This document shows, in pieces, positions 17,064 through 25,975 of a stretch of 64,000 nt of DNA. The number at the start of each line of letters is the position of its first letter. Within the stretch, counting starts at the first letter, position 1. The stretch spans positions 1 to 64,000 of the forward strand of contig NZ_JANAVJ010000009.1 in NCBI RefSeq assembly GCF_024213375.1, in the 5' to 3' direction. Below the pieces are notes generated by a model. The model was not told the DNA's origin. It did not search any database and worked only from the letters and a program-made list of their open reading frames with translations. Origin of the DNA: Paenibacillus sp. MZ04-78.2. Its GTDB lineage: Bacteria > Bacillota > Bacilli > Paenibacillales > NBRC-103111. The position numbers and the translations under genes were made by a program.

Positions 17064-19490
17064 TTAGTGTCGCACTTTCACCCGTTGCAGACGAAGCGCA
17101 TTAAGGACAACGGAAACCGAGCTTAGTGCCATCGCTGCGCCGGCAACCCACGGCGCCAGTAAGCCGATTGCAGCGATCGGAATCCCTAACATGTTATAAC
17201 CAAGCGCCCAAAACAGGTTCTGCTTAATATTGGTCATCGTTTTGCGACTCATGAAAATCGCATCGGGAATGCTCGACAAGTCGCCGCGCATCAAGGTGAC
17301 ATCCGCCGCTTCCATCGCTACGTCTGTCCCTGTGCCGATTGCCATGCCGATGTTTGCCGTTGCGAGGGCTGGCGCGTCGTTGATGCCGTCCCCGACCATC
17401 GCCACTTTTTTGCCTTGCGCCTGCAGTTTTTTCACTTCTTCCGCTTTTCCTTCAGGCAGCACTTCAGCGCGTACATGGTCGATGCCGACCTGGGCCGCGA
17501 TCGCCTTCGCCGTCCGTTCATTGTCGCCTGTGATCATAATGACCTGAATGCCCATTTCCTTCAGACGACTTACGGCTGCCTTGGACGTTTCCTTAATCGT
17601 ATCCGCAACCGCAACCATACCTGCATACCGGTTATTTATCGCAACCAGCATGGCCGTCTTGCCTGCCTCCTCCAAACGGGACATCGGTTCATATGCCGCC
17701 TTCGCATCGACTTCGTACTTTTCCATCAACCGGCGTGTACCGACAAGCAGCTCACGGCCTTCTACGACCGCCTTGATGCCGAATCCCGGAATAGCTTCGA
17801 ACGACTCTGTTCCCGGCAGCTCAATATTTCTTGCCTGGATGCCCGCAACGATCGCTTCCGCCAGCGGATGTTCCGAGTTTTTCTCCGCCGCGCCGACCAG
17901 TCTGAGGAATTCCGCCTCGTTGCCTTCAGCCAAAACATCTGTCAATTCCGGCTTGCCTTTTGTTACCGTGCCGGTTTTGTCGAGAATGATCGCATCGATC
18001 TTGTGCGTCTGCTCCAGATGCTCGCCGCCCTTGAACAAAATACCGAGCTCCGCTGCGCGTCCCGACCCCGCCATGATCGACGTCGGGGTTGCCAATCCAA
18101 GTGCGCAGGGGCAGGCAATGACGAGAATGGCGATCGCTTTTTCCAATGCGCCTGCAAAATCGCCGGGGGTGACGAAGAAATACCAGACCAGGAAAGCCAC
18201 AATGGCTACACCCACGACAATCGGAACAAAGATGCCGGAGATGATATCCGCTACCCGTTGAATCGGCGCTTTGGAGCCTTGCGCTTCCTCCACGACCTTA
18301 ATAATTTGCGCAAGCGCCGTTTCCTTGCCGACCTTCGTCGCTTTAATCCGAAGCATGCCGTTTTTGTTGATCGTAGCTCCGATAACCGCATCGCCGGCTC
18401 TCTTTTCCACCGGGAGACTTTCGCCCGTAAGCATCGATTCGTCTACCGACGACACGCCCTCCAGCACTTCTCCATCCACCGGTACTTTATCTCCCGGACG
18501 AACCAGAACGACATCTCCTGCGATCACTTCATCAACGGGAATCGTCAGCTCCTGGCCATCGCGGATGACCAAAGCCATTTTCGCTTGCAGCCCCATTAAC
18601 GATTTAATCGCTTCGGAGGTCCGGCCCTTCGCGTTCGCTTCGAACAGTTTCCCCAATATGACGAGCGTAATCAGTACCGCGCTTGTCTCGTAGTACAAGG
18701 AAGGTCCATGATGCATGCTGTCGCCCATCGCGAACCAATCGAGGGTCAAATACAGGCTGTAAAAATAAGCAGCCGAAGTGCCAAGCGAAACCAGAACGTC
18801 CATGTTTGCACTGCGATTGCGCAGCGCCTTATACGCGCCTACATAAAACTGTTTGCCAATATAAAATTGCACCGGCGTGGCCAAAATAAGCTGGAACCAC
18901 GGGTTCATCAGAAAATCCGGCATGTAGATCCACGAAGTAAACGAAAAGTGACCGACCATCGTCCATAACAGCGGGAAGGAAAGAATCGCCGAAATCAACA
19001 ATTTCCGTTTCTGCTGACGAATTTCGTTCAAACGATGGTCGCCTGCATCTTGATTTTCCTGCTTGATCGTGGCTTTGTAGCCAAGCTTTTTGACCTTGCT
19101 TTGCATATCCTCGATCGAGACTTCGCCCGATGAATACTCTACGCGAGCGGTTTCCATCGCGAAGTTTACCGTGGCGCTTGTCACGCCCGGCATCTTGCTG
19201 AGCCCCTTTTCGATTTTGTTGGCGCATGCGGCGCAGGTCATGCCCTCGAGATTAAATTGCGCAACTTCCGTAACCGTACCGTATCCCAGCTTTTTAATGG
19301 TTTCTTCCAGATTTTTTCTATCCAACTTTGCCGGATCGTATGTGACGTTTGCTTTTTCCAAGGCAAAGTTGACGTTGGCAGAGGAGACCCCTTCCATTTT
19401 ATTGAGGCCCTTCTCAATGCGGTTTGCGCAAGCGGCGCAGGTCATGCCCGTAATTTGCAACGTTGATTGCTTTGTCTGTGCAGCTTCCAC
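17064..19490 (-). CDS. copA: Cu(I)-exporting P1B-type ATPase CopA
   Basis: 808 residues, the usual CopA length, GTG start after GGGAGTG. Two N-terminal HMA domains each carry GMTCAAC. The transmembrane Cu site is CPC in [13 protein letters not shown]. The catalytic Asp is in DKTGTVTKG, with [10 protein letters not shown] (HP motif), TGDN and the hinge [13 protein letters not shown]. The protein pumps Cu(I) out at the cost of ATP. It lies directly after csoR variant and copZ in the same direction (30 bases from copZ), forming a classic csoR-copZ-copA operon. Confidence 0.96.
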   Translation of the reverse strand: MEAAQTKQSTLQITGMTCAACANRIEKGLNKMEGVSSANVNFALEKANVTYDPAKLDRKNLEETIKKLGYGTVTEVAQFNLEGMTCAACANKIEKGLSKMPGVTSATVNFAMETARVEYSSGEVSIEDMQSKVKKLGYKATIKQENQDAGDHRLNEIRQQKRKLLISAILSFPLLWTMVGHFSFTSWIYMPDFLMNPWFQLILATPVQFYIGKQFYVGAYKALRNRSANMDVLVSLGTSAAYFYSLYLTLDWFAMGDSMHHGPSLYYETSAVLITLVILGKLFEANAKGRTSEAIKSLMGLQAKMALVIRDGQELTIPVDEVIAGDVVLVRPGDKVPVDGEVLEGVSSVDESMLTGESLPVEKRAGDAVIGATINKNGMLRIKATKVGKETALAQIIKVVEEAQGSKAPIQRVADIISGIFVPIVVGVAIVAFLVWYFFVTPGDFAGALEKAIAILVIACPCALGLATPTSIMAGSGRAAELGILFKGGEHLEQTHKIDAIILDKTGTVTKGKPELTDVLAEGNEAEFLRLVGAAEKNSEHPLAEAIVAGIQARNIELPGTESFEAIPGFGIKAVVEGRELLVGTRRLMEKYEVDAKAAYEPMSRLEEAGKTAMLVAINNRYAGMVAVADTIKETSKAAVSRLKEMGIQVIMITGDNERTAKAIAAQVGIDHVRAEVLPEGKAEEVKKLQAQGKKVAMVGDGINDAPALATANIGMAIGTGTDVAMEAADVTLMRGDLSSIPDAIFMSRKTMTNIKQNLFWALGYNMLGIPIAAIGLLAPWVAGAAMALSSVSVVLNALRLQRVKVRH

Positions 19491-19519
19491 GATGCTTCAC
19501 TCCCTTGTCTTTAGATGAC

Positions 19520-19720
19520 TTACACGACTTCGTATCCTTGCTCTTCAATGGTTTCCTTGATCAGCTCGATCGAAATTTGATTTTCATCGAACGACACGTC
19601 CACCGAGTTGTTCTTCAGATCGACCTTTCCTTTTGCCCCGATTTCTTTAAGCGCGCCCTCAATGGAATTGACACAGTGCTGGCAGCTCATACCTTCAACT
19701 TGCAGTGTGATGTTTTTCAT
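19520..19720 (-). CDS. copZ: Copper chaperone CopZ
   Basis: 66 residues, complete HMA domain with VEGMSCQHC as Cu(I) site, matching Bacillus CopZ. It overlaps the end of the CsoR-variant gene by ATGA and is followed 30 bases later by copA. It would deliver Cu(I) to the CopA N-terminal domains. Confidence 0.93.
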   Translation of the reverse strand: MKNITLQVEGMSCQHCVNSIEGALKEIGAKGKVDLKNNSVDVSFDENQISIELIKETIEEQGYEVV

Positions 19721-20052
19721 TTTTCCTCATCCTCTCGCTTCATTAGAATGGTTAATGTTCTTAGCATTTCATCCGCGACCGTATCGTTATCCTTTAGACG
19801 GGTGCTCGCCGCGTATGCTTTCAGGTGATTCGACATGAGCACAACTCCGACTGCATTTAATGCAGAATGGACAGCCTCAAGCTGGTTGAAGATATTATCA
19901 CAATATTCATCTCGCTCCACTTGCCTCTGCACCCCGCGAACCTGCCCTTCAATTCGATTCAATCTGATCTGGATGGAGATCCGACCCTTCGGAGTCATGT
20001 AGCTTGATGCTTGAATTTCAGGAAATGATGCCATCGATTTGTCCGAATTCAT
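19717..20052 (-). CDS. CsoR-family regulator lacking a Cu ligand
   Basis: 111 residues from ATG 20052, six bases after GAGGTG. The core RLNRIEGQVRGVQRQVERDEYC is CsoR-like and the first Cys is kept. The His-x3-Cys pair reads NHLKAY, so the third Cu(I) ligand is Tyr. An acidic EDEEK tail ends the protein. It is co-translated with copZ. The missing Cys suggests it senses something else (another metal, a thiol state) or no longer senses. Frameshift or sequencing error is unlikely because the frame is otherwise clean. Confidence 0.8.
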   Translation of the reverse strand: MNSDKSMASFPEIQASSYMTPKGRISIQIRLNRIEGQVRGVQRQVERDEYCDNIFNQLEAVHSALNAVGVVLMSNHLKAYAASTRLKDNDTVADEMLRTLTILMKREDEEK

Positions 20053-20072
20053 TTCCATCACCTCAAAATTAG

Positions 20073-20093
20073 TATACCCCTCTATCCTATATA
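20073..20093. promoter_or_regulatory. CsoR-like operator before cop operon
   Basis: TATACCCCTCTATCCTATATA lies 20 bases before the start of the CsoR-variant/copZ/copA operon. It is the best match to the shared island box. Confidence 0.6.
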
Positions 20094-20109
20094 TCGTCAA
20101 TATTTTTTT

Positions 20110-20131
20110 ACCGCCCCCCTCTACCTATATT
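20110..20131. promoter_or_regulatory. Second CsoR-like box before cop operon
   Basis: ACCGCCCCCCTCTACCTATATT lies 17 bases upstream of the first box, downstream of csoR copy 2. Two tandem sites would suit the strongest promoter of the island. Confidence 0.45.
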
Positions 20132-20169
20132 TAATTCGAAGAAAAAGCAGCAGACGCTGCCCCAGCAGC

Positions 20170-20514
20170 TTACTTGATTAACTTATTCATGGTAATCATA
20201 AGCTCTGTTAACACTTCGGAGTCCCCTTCCTGAATCCGTTCGATAACACAGCTTTTCAGATGATACTCCAATAAAAGCTTTCCTACCCCATTCAAAGCAG
20301 ATTGTACGGAGGAGATTTGGTTCAACACATCATCACAGTACGTATCCCTCTCAATAAGTCCTTTAAGGCCGCGAACTTGCCCCTCGATCCGATTCAATCG
20401 GTTTAACAAGCTGTTTTTTACTTTATCTGAATGATGACTTTTTCGTCCAGGTTCGGCAGTCGAGCAGCAACTTTCGCTTTCATGCTCAAGCATTTCTGTA
20501 TCCATGTTGTTCAT
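20170..20514 (-). CDS. csoR: CsoR copper-sensing repressor, copy 2
   Basis: 114 residues from ATG 20514, eight bases after GAAGGAGG. A longer frame to 20553 crosses the operator and is rejected. The core RLNRIEGQVRGLKGLIERD and ligands TYCDDVL and YHLKSC are intact, so Cu(I) sensing is expected. It is very similar to the protein at 12702. The N-terminal tail contains extra Cys (ESCCSTAE). It has its own upstream box at 20545 and precedes the cop operon. Confidence 0.9.
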   Translation of the reverse strand: MNNMDTEMLEHESESCCSTAEPGRKSHHSDKVKNSLLNRLNRIEGQVRGLKGLIERDTYCDDVLNQISSVQSALNGVGKLLLEYHLKSCVIERIQEGDSEVLTELMITMNKLIK

Positions 20515-20544
20515 ATGATTCGCCTCCTTCACCTTGATTATACC

Positions 20545-20564
20545 ATACCCCAATACCCTATTAG
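20545..20564. promoter_or_regulatory. CsoR-like operator before csoR copy 2
   Basis: ATACCCCAATACCCTATTAG, 31 bases upstream of the csoR start, overlapping the likely promoter. Confidence 0.55.
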
Positions 20565-20648
20565 ATATTACAATTATGGAGTTGGAGCTGCGACAAAGTC
20601 AACGCTATCTTGTCCAATTTCGTATTCTGCAAAACGCAAGCCCATGCT

Positions 20649-20771
20649 TCAACTGCAACTGCTGCATGTTCCACTGCCGGAGCACGTATCGCTCCCGCAG
20701 CTTTTTTTGGTCGGAAGCGGATTGTTGCTCGGAACCTTGATTGAATCCGATACGGCTTTCGCAATCGTCAT
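20649..20771 (-). CDS. Small Cys-rich protein or gene 3' fragment
   Basis: A 40-codon ORF whose ATG overlaps the stop of the mqnC fragment (ATGA). The tail is Cys-rich (KKSCGSDTCSGSGTCSSC). The same frame is open further upstream (GQLAESRVDDLLYRVS) to the point where mqnC similarity ends near 20818, so it may be the 3' end of another gene that recombined with mqnC. No ribosome site is good. Five cysteines next to copper genes could bind metal, but no family is recognised. Confidence 0.4.
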   Translation of the reverse strand: MTIAKAVSDSIKVPSNNPLPTKKSCGSDTCSGSGTCSSCS

Positions 20772-21130
20772 CGAAACTCTGTACAATAAATCATCAACAC
20801 GGGATTCAGCCAGTTGACCTTATGGGTGGCGCCCGCTGCGGAAACGACATTTTCCTCGATCATCGTTGAACCGAAGTCATTGCAACCGAAATGCAGAGAC
20901 TGCTTGCCAACCTCCGGCCCCATCGTCACCCACGAGGCTTGGAAGTTATTAATATTGTCGAGGAATAGCCGACTGATCGCCACGTTCTTCAAATAATCCT
21001 CTGGTCCCAGCTTCTCAGCTCTTAAATTTGTATTTTCCGGCTGGAACGTCCATGAAATGAACGCCTTGAAGCCGCTTAGCCTTCCGGAGATGGCTTTATC
21101 TAAAATGCGGTTGACCGGACCACTCATCAT
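20768..21130 (-). pseudogene. mqnC: mqnC fragment (dehypoxanthine futalosine cyclase)
   Basis: The frame contains the C-terminal part of the radical SAM enzyme MqnC: FISWTFQPENTNL, AISRLFLDNINNFQASWV, GPEVGKQSLHFGCNDFGS and MIEENVVSAAGATHKVN. The whole N-terminal two thirds, including the CxxxCxxC cluster, is missing and the last 14 residues diverge. It is therefore a fragment left by recombination. MqnC acts in the futalosine route to menaquinone, so a complete copy should exist elsewhere. Confidence 0.85.
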
Positions 21131-21362
21131 TTGGACGCTCCTTATTCAAATCCCATTCCGAGAAACGTTCCTCGATAAATGGCTGATAATGATATCTTCT
21201 ATCCAGCTTCAAAACCCTTCGATTCTGTTTGCGGATCAGAACAGTCGTGTCATCCCAAGCCACAACAATCCCTTTTACGTCATTTGCGGGATAATCATCA
21301 CGAACTACCCGCAGCTTCATTCCCTGCTGTCGATAATGATTTAATAGTTCTTCACTGATCAA
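21096..21362 (-). CDS. Conserved small basic protein, unknown function
   Basis: 88 residues, TTG start seven bases after GGAGGG. The centre (KLRVVRDDYPANDVKGIVVAW) followed by DDTTVLIRKQNRRVLKLDR reads like a small beta barrel of KOW or S1-like type. I recall similar unnamed proteins in Paenibacillus but cannot give a function. Its 3' end overlaps the mqnC fragment by 35 bases. The tail NKERPNDEWSGQPHFR may be native. Confidence 0.6.
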   Translation of the reverse strand: MISEELLNHYRQQGMKLRVVRDDYPANDVKGIVVAWDDTTVLIRKQNRRVLKLDRRYHYQPFIEERFSEWDLNKERPNDEWSGQPHFR

Positions 21363-21545
21363 AACGCTACCCTCCTTCTACTCAAACCGCATAGCTTTCA
21401 TACGCTCCCATCCTCATGTTCGAATGGACGACTATTTTCCTTAAAACGGCCCCCTACGACATTATGCAAAACAGTAGTCTCCTATAGATTCACCAGTAAC
21501 TGCTTCAGCTCATCAACACCGTATGCATATCACTCGCTGCACTTA

Positions 21546-21580
21546 AGTCTCCAGCCAAACCCTTCGTTTGGCCGGAGACC
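21546..21580 (-). terminator. Terminator after MFS gene
   Basis: GGTCTCCGGCCAAAC pairs with GTTTGGCTGGAGAC around GAAGG. It lies 13 bases after the MFS stop. The T run is poor. Confidence 0.7.
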
Positions 21581-21592
21581 TGTCGTGATTAA

Positions 21593-23038
21593 TCACATGA
21601 CTGCCGGACCGCTTGACTCCCCTGGTTTGGGCGAACGGATAAAGAGCAAAGCCAGAGCAGCTCCTGCAAAGGCCACTATACCGGACCAAAAAAAGGCTTG
21701 ATGAAATCCGTCATTCAAGGCCGCTACGGAATCAACTCCTCCTTGGGAAGCTGTTGTGGAAGCGGCGATCGCAACCATAAAGGCCAAACTTAATGCCGAG
21801 CCGATCTGATAACTGGTATTGGCCAGACCGGATGCTAAGCCCGCCTCTTCCGGCTTCGCCCCTGACATGGCTGCCATCGTTGCCGGGATATAGGCAAGAG
21901 ACATGCCGAGCGCCCCCAATAACGATGCCGGGAGAACGTTCGCAACGAAAGTACCGTCTACAGGCGTATTTCCCGAGAACCACATCATTGACGCTCCGAG
22001 AGCGATCAAGCCGATCACGATATTGGCTTTCATACCAAACTTCCCGATTAATTTGCCTGTAATGAACATCATAATAATGGCAAGAAGTATCGTCATCGGA
22101 AGCAAAGCGACTCCACCGGCAAAGGCGGAAAATTTCAAAACCTGCTGCATATATAGGTTGAGGAAATACCAAAGCGGAATCCATCCGCCGGAGAGCATAA
22201 TGAGCGCGAGATTTCCGGCAGCCAGGTTTGGCGCTCTAAATATTCGGAGCGGCACGAGAGGTTCTTTTTTAACAGCCTGAAGGATGAGAAAGAGAATAAA
22301 CAGAACGGCTCCCGAAATGAGGGTCCATAGCGTGGACGGCGATCCCCATCCATTATGTTCTGCCGTTACAATACCGTATACAATCAACACGAGAGCGGCT
22401 GTGACGAAGATGGAGCCCGCGACATCAATGCTCCCTTTTCTGCGCTGCCCTTTCGACAATAGGGACGGAGCTAGCAATAAGGCCAGAATACCGACTGGAA
22501 CATTGATTAGAAACGTCCACGTCCAACTCAGCCATTCGGTAATCACTCCCCCAAGAAACACACCGGCAGATCCTCCTGCCGCTGCCGAAGCGCCCCAGAA
22601 GCCAAGAGCCTTGCCCAGTTCCTTCGGGTTACCGCTGAACAACATCATGACAATCGTCAACGCCGACGGAGCAATTAGTGCGGAACCGAACCCTTGCAAG
22701 GCGCGGCCAACATTAAGCGCCTCATCATTCCATGCCAGTCCTGCAAATAAAGAGGCTAGGGTAAGGATGGAGAAACCCCACATGAAGATGCTTCGTTGAC
22801 CGAATAGATCGGATAATCGGCCGCCCAGCAGCAGCAAGCCGCCAAAGAAAATGACATAAGCGTTAAATACCCACTGCAAGTTTTCCTGCGAATATCCAAG
22901 TGCTTCTTTAATGGCCGGCAAGGCTACCCCAATAATCGAGGTATCCATAATGACCATAAAATTTGCAAAGCAAAGCAACGCCAATGCCTTCCAACGCTTA
23001 GGATCGGGTTGCGAAAGAGCCTGTGATTGCGTAGACAT
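21593..23038 (-). CDS. DHA2 (EmrB/QacA) MFS drug exporter
   Basis: 481 residues from ATG 23038, with GGTGGAGG seven bases upstream. A 31-residue longer frame is rejected. About 14 membrane segments are expected, beginning with ALLCFANFMVIMDTSIIGVA (the D-x-T motif of DHA2 pumps) and LLLLGGRLSDLFGQRSIF (motif A). It exports unknown toxic compounds using proton motive force. A CsoR-like box 120 bases upstream ties it to the copper island, which is unusual for this family. It could export a metal-ligand complex, or the box may belong to an older arrangement. Confidence 0.88.
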   Translation of the reverse strand: MSTQSQALSQPDPKRWKALALLCFANFMVIMDTSIIGVALPAIKEALGYSQENLQWVFNAYVIFFGGLLLLGGRLSDLFGQRSIFMWGFSILTLASLFAGLAWNDEALNVGRALQGFGSALIAPSALTIVMMLFSGNPKELGKALGFWGASAAAGGSAGVFLGGVITEWLSWTWTFLINVPVGILALLLAPSLLSKGQRRKGSIDVAGSIFVTAALVLIVYGIVTAEHNGWGSPSTLWTLISGAVLFILFLILQAVKKEPLVPLRIFRAPNLAAGNLALIMLSGGWIPLWYFLNLYMQQVLKFSAFAGGVALLPMTILLAIIMMFITGKLIGKFGMKANIVIGLIALGASMMWFSGNTPVDGTFVANVLPASLLGALGMSLAYIPATMAAMSGAKPEEAGLASGLANTSYQIGSALSLAFMVAIAASTTASQGGVDSVAALNDGFHQAFFWSGIVAFAGAALALLFIRSPKPGESSGPAVM

Positions 23039-23159
23039 ATTTAATCCTCCACCTGAACAGAATTTTCCGAAGAACGTCTCCCGGTCGATCACCTCGTGAC
23101 GGCCGTCTAAAACGAGGGGCCGGAATGCCATATTTCCCCGAATTCCATTTCATTATAGT

Positions 23160-23178
23160 ATAGCCCCCCACCCTATTG
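23160..23178. promoter_or_regulatory. CsoR-like operator before MFS gene
   Basis: ATAGCCCCCCACCCTATTG resembles the island box, although the first A-T half is less regular. It lies 122 bases before the MFS ATG. Confidence 0.45.
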
Positions 23179-23268
23179 TCAAGGTGCTTTTTTTATCGTG
23201 TATAGGGCTGTTCCCTCACTAATTAGGTGACTGAATTTGATGTCTGCTTCTTTTGGATCACTGGTATA

Positions 23269-23733
23269 CTATTCTTGATTTTTATTCTTCCATTTGTTCA
23301 TTAAAGGCTCATAATTTTCGATTAACTCAAAGATTATTGCATAACAGAGGGCTAGGACTGCAATTCCAAATTGGGAAAATGCAATATCTTCGAAATAAAA
23401 ATCCAAACCATAAATGAATAAGTAAGTTATGAAATATGTTGTTACCATATCAAACAAACTTTTAAAAATTTCTCTTCTAAATAAACTCTCTTTAATTACT
23501 TCAAGAATGAAGCCAATTACCAAATTAATTGGACTAAAAAATATTATGGCAATTGAAAAAAGAAATCCAGCAAAATTTGTTTTAATTTGAATACCCAACA
23601 AAGATACTTTTGATAAAGCCATGATTAGCAAGAAATTCACGCCAACAAATAACCCAATCGAACCTACTACAAGAATACATAGAAGAATGATGAATATTAT
23701 CTTCCAGAAGATCGAAATTTTTTGCAAAGTCAT
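23269..23733 (-). CDS. YrvL-like small membrane protein
   Basis: 154 residues from ATG 23733. GGAG is only two bases upstream, so the start is uncertain, but the longer frame to 24075 mixes in unrelated remnants. Four or five hydrophobic segments are visible (IIFIILLCILVVGSIGLFVG, FLLIMALS, GFLFSIAIIFFSP, FGIAVLALCYAIIFELIE). The pattern resembles the YrvL family, whose Bacillus member affects sigma-factor-linked regulation. The assignment is tentative. It begins a strongly AT-rich stretch. Confidence 0.5.
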   Translation of the reverse strand: MTLQKISIFWKIIFIILLCILVVGSIGLFVGVNFLLIMALSKVSLLGIQIKTNFAGFLFSIAIIFFSPINLVIGFILEVIKESLFRREIFKSLFDMVTTYFITYLFIYGLDFYFEDIAFSQFGIAVLALCYAIIFELIENYEPLMNKWKNKNQE

Positions 23734-23749
23734 CACTCCAATTATGAAA

Positions 23750-23880
23750 TCAAGCAAGCCCCTCTTTGACCCGCGACGAATCAATAAAAATAATAGTTTG
23801 GTCATACTTCGCAATGGCATACAGGTTTTTTTTCCAGCTTTTACTTTGTCAATGTCAATTATGATTATATGCTGGGACGA
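23750..23880 (-). pseudogene. Remnant of SMI1/KNR4-type immunity gene
   Basis: IIIIDIDKVKAG is nearly identical to the intact SMI1 protein at 25394 (IIVIDIDKVKAG). After a run of eight A the frame breaks. The shifted frame continues LYAIAKYDQTIIFID and ends at TGA 23750. No start is visible. DNA from 23881 to 24077 contains further unrecognised, broken reading frames. Confidence 0.55.
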
Positions 23881-24077
23881 TTTCAGCAATACCAACGGAG
23901 CAATGTCGGTGCCGCAATCCCAATTCGTGCACCAAAGGTAATGTCTTGCCTTTGAATAAGGAGGACGAAGGGGAGAGCAGTGAATCCTGAAAGAAGAGCT
24001 TCGTATCTCGAAGCTCCTCTCGCTCGGAGGGTGCGGAATCTGGGTAACACAGGGTTGGGTCAGCCAGTTGTTCAAGA

Positions 24078-24119
24078 AATTGAAATAAGCTTCCCGTTAC
24101 AGGGAAGCTTATTTCAATT
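24078..24119. repeat. Perfect 18-bp inverted repeat
   Basis: AATTGAAATAAGCTTCCC, a 6-base loop, then its exact complement and TTTT. It may be a terminator or the end of a lost element. It sits in decayed sequence with no intact gene on either side. Confidence 0.6.
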
Positions 24120-24281
24120 TTCGTGTGGTTTACCCGGCATAGGCAGTTCCCATAATCGGGACGGGGCTAATATTCATTATTGCGTCCGCTCCCGAATTTT
24201 AATAACTTTTTAAAACCACCGTATGCGATCCTTTTGTACGTGTTATAAAAGGGACTGGATAAGCCACCTCCTCCTGCTCGA

Positions 24282-24398
24282 TTAGTGGCTGTTATCATTT
24301 TTTCGACGTTTCTTTTTAAAGAAGAGCAAATAAAAAATGTAACCTACAACTACAATGATCAAGAGTTGAATAATTGCTAGCTTAAGAGAAAAAACCAT
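24282..24398 (-). CDS. 38-residue single-pass membrane peptide
   Basis: ATG with AAAGGATG upstream. One membrane segment (LAIIQLLIIVVVGYIFYLLF) is followed by a basic tail (KKKRRKND). It lies 18 bases after the truncated secreted protein gene. The layout resembles small hydrophobic toxin or immunity peptides, but no family is recognised. Confidence 0.5.
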   Translation of the reverse strand: MVFSLKLAIIQLLIIVVVGYIFYLLFFKKKRRKNDNSH

Positions 24399-24416
24399 AA
24401 GCTGACATCATCCTTT

Positions 24417-24851
24417 TTAATAAAACCATTTTGTTTCTGCAGTAAATGTAATACTACCATTTCCAGCATATAGTACTTTGAGATGTGTTTCAAGTCTCCA
24501 AGTATTTGAAGCTCCTAGCTTTTCATGAATGAATGTTACCAAGTACTCTGCATACGAAGCGACATTTCTATCGCTGTTACTCAGTGTAGCGTTCTTTTTA
24601 ACATCTACCTTAACGGGAAACAGGTCTTTCGTGCCGGAGGTATTTGTATCATCAATCTTTATAGAAGTGCTGTTAACTGTATAGTTTGTTACCAAATGAA
24701 GGGAAGCCCCTCGGTAAATCCCCCATATATCTACTTGGGCATTATTAACGTGCTTTGCTCCCTCTGTAGTAGTATATGTCTGTTCTCCTGTTGTCCTATT
24801 CATAGTTAAGCCAGCTTTAAAAATACGATTACACCGCATCGAGCAAACCAC
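24417..24851 (-). pseudogene. 5'-truncated secreted-type protein, unknown
   Basis: About 140 residues of beta-rich sequence (HLVTNYTVNSTSIKIDD, YAEYLVTFIHEKLGASNT, GSITFTAETKWFY). There is no signal peptide and no ribosome site. The 5' end coincides with the edge of a transposase fragment near 24850. It probably was a secreted protein like the payloads of the neighbouring module, cut by an insertion. Confidence 0.5.
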
Positions 24852-25213
24852 AGGTTTGTCTCCTGTGCACGGATTCGTCGCTGGATCTCGTTACGATTCA
24901 ACGATATTATCACGTACGCTGGAACATCGAGACGGGGTATCGCTATTTCAAGGAGCTGTTAGGCTTTGACCAATACCAATTGCTTTCGTTTACGGGGATT
25001 CAGCGATTTTGGGCCATTCAATTCTTAACGCAGAACTTCCTTGAGTTTCAGCGGCAGGATTGGATGAGTGATGGTGCAGATTTGACGCTTGGCGATGTCG
25101 TACGCCGCATCAGAGAAGAGTGCTTCGGGCAAATCGTTGTTTATGTTTACCAACAAGCCTTGGAGAAGAAGCCCCTTATCGACATTTTGCGTCATCTCAA
25201 GCTCCCGGCCTAA
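24851..25213 (+). mobile_element. IS4-type transposase 3' fragment
   Basis: The frame reads CLLCTDSSLDLVTIQ, YYHVRWNIETGYRYFKELLG and FTGIQRFWAIQFLTQNFLEF, then LKLPA and TAA. The R-W-x-I-E-x-x-Y/F-K segment is the C-terminal Glu region of DDE transposases of the IS4 group. The N-terminal two thirds and one terminal repeat are missing, so it cannot move. The 180 bases after it (25214-25393) contain no gene that I can see. Confidence 0.8.
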
Positions 25214-25393
25214 CTGCTAATTCACCGATCACGCTACAGGTCTGCCCTTTAGGCAAAATGCATCGGAGTTTCGCAAGACTCAAGTATGTAATTGATTAAT
25301 ACAACAAAACAGAAATAAACAACTAAATTAAGCGTAAAATGTACCATTAAGTTTTCCCTTAAGAAAATTTAAATCGCCATTAGCAATTAAACG

Positions 25394-25915
25394 CTAAGAA
25401 TAATACATTCTTTTTGGTTCTGTTTTCCAGTCCCAGTATTTAGACCCATTCGTTGAGATGAATCTTTCTAACCAAGTTTCAAAGTCGCAAAATAGGTTTC
25501 TTCCGGGTTGATAAAATATTGTGCTTTCTTTTAAGAATAAGTACTCTTTTTCTCCAGCTTTTACTTTGTCAATGTCAATTACGATGATGTCCTGATAAAT
25601 CCAAGCGACCTGAATTACATTTTTTATATCAACTTTATGGTACCGCTCAATGATTTCTTGAATGCCGTGAAGTTGAGCTTCACCACCATACAGATGATGA
25701 TCGAACAAGCTGCATCCATTACAGGTTTTTAGGAAGTTTCGATAGTCTTCAGGCAGTTTGAAACCTGTTGTTGTTTCTAATAGATTAATTTCCTCATCTG
25801 TTGCAGGTGGTTTAAAACTACATACGTGTGGAACGGTTTCTCCATCTGGACTTGTAAGCAATATTTGCTCATTGACACTTAAGATTTTCTTTAAGGCTTT
25901 AATGCTATTGTTCAT
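25394..25915 (-). CDS. SMI1/KNR4-family immunity protein
   Basis: 173 residues from ATG 25915, with AGGAG 12 bases upstream. A TTG at 25927 is possible. The SMI1/KNR4 core is clear: PATDEEINLLETTTGFKLP, EDYRNFLKTCNGCSLF and WLERFISTNG near the end. Such proteins neutralise secreted or contact-dependent nucleases in polymorphic toxin systems. The gene follows an exported HNH nuclease gene on the same strand, so it is very probably its antidote. A separate promoter and a terminator lie between them. Confidence 0.85.
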   Translation of the reverse strand: MNNSIKALKKILSVNEQILLTSPDGETVPHVCSFKPPATDEEINLLETTTGFKLPEDYRNFLKTCNGCSLFDHHLYGGEAQLHGIQEIIERYHKVDIKNVIQVAWIYQDIIVIDIDKVKAGEKEYLFLKESTIFYQPGRNLFCDFETWLERFISTNGSKYWDWKTEPKRMYYS

Positions 25916-25943
25916 CTTTGTATACAACTCCTAATCTAGTTTT

Positions 25944-25975
25944 AAAAGGGGTAACATTTAGGAGTTACCCCTTTT
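25944..25975. terminator. Terminator between toxin and immunity genes
   Basis: AAAAGGGGTAAC (25944-25955) pairs perfectly with GTTACCCCTTTT (25964-25975). It would stop most transcripts coming from the toxin gene before the immunity gene. Confidence 0.75.

Noticed and set aside
17415-18599. 394-codon plus-strand frame inside copA
   Set aside because: Exactly antisense to a highly conserved P-type ATPase. Its composition (Arg, His, Phe rich) is typical of a shadow.
23740-24075. N-terminal extension of the YrvL-like protein
   Set aside because: It reads through a broken SMI1 remnant and has no ribosome site.
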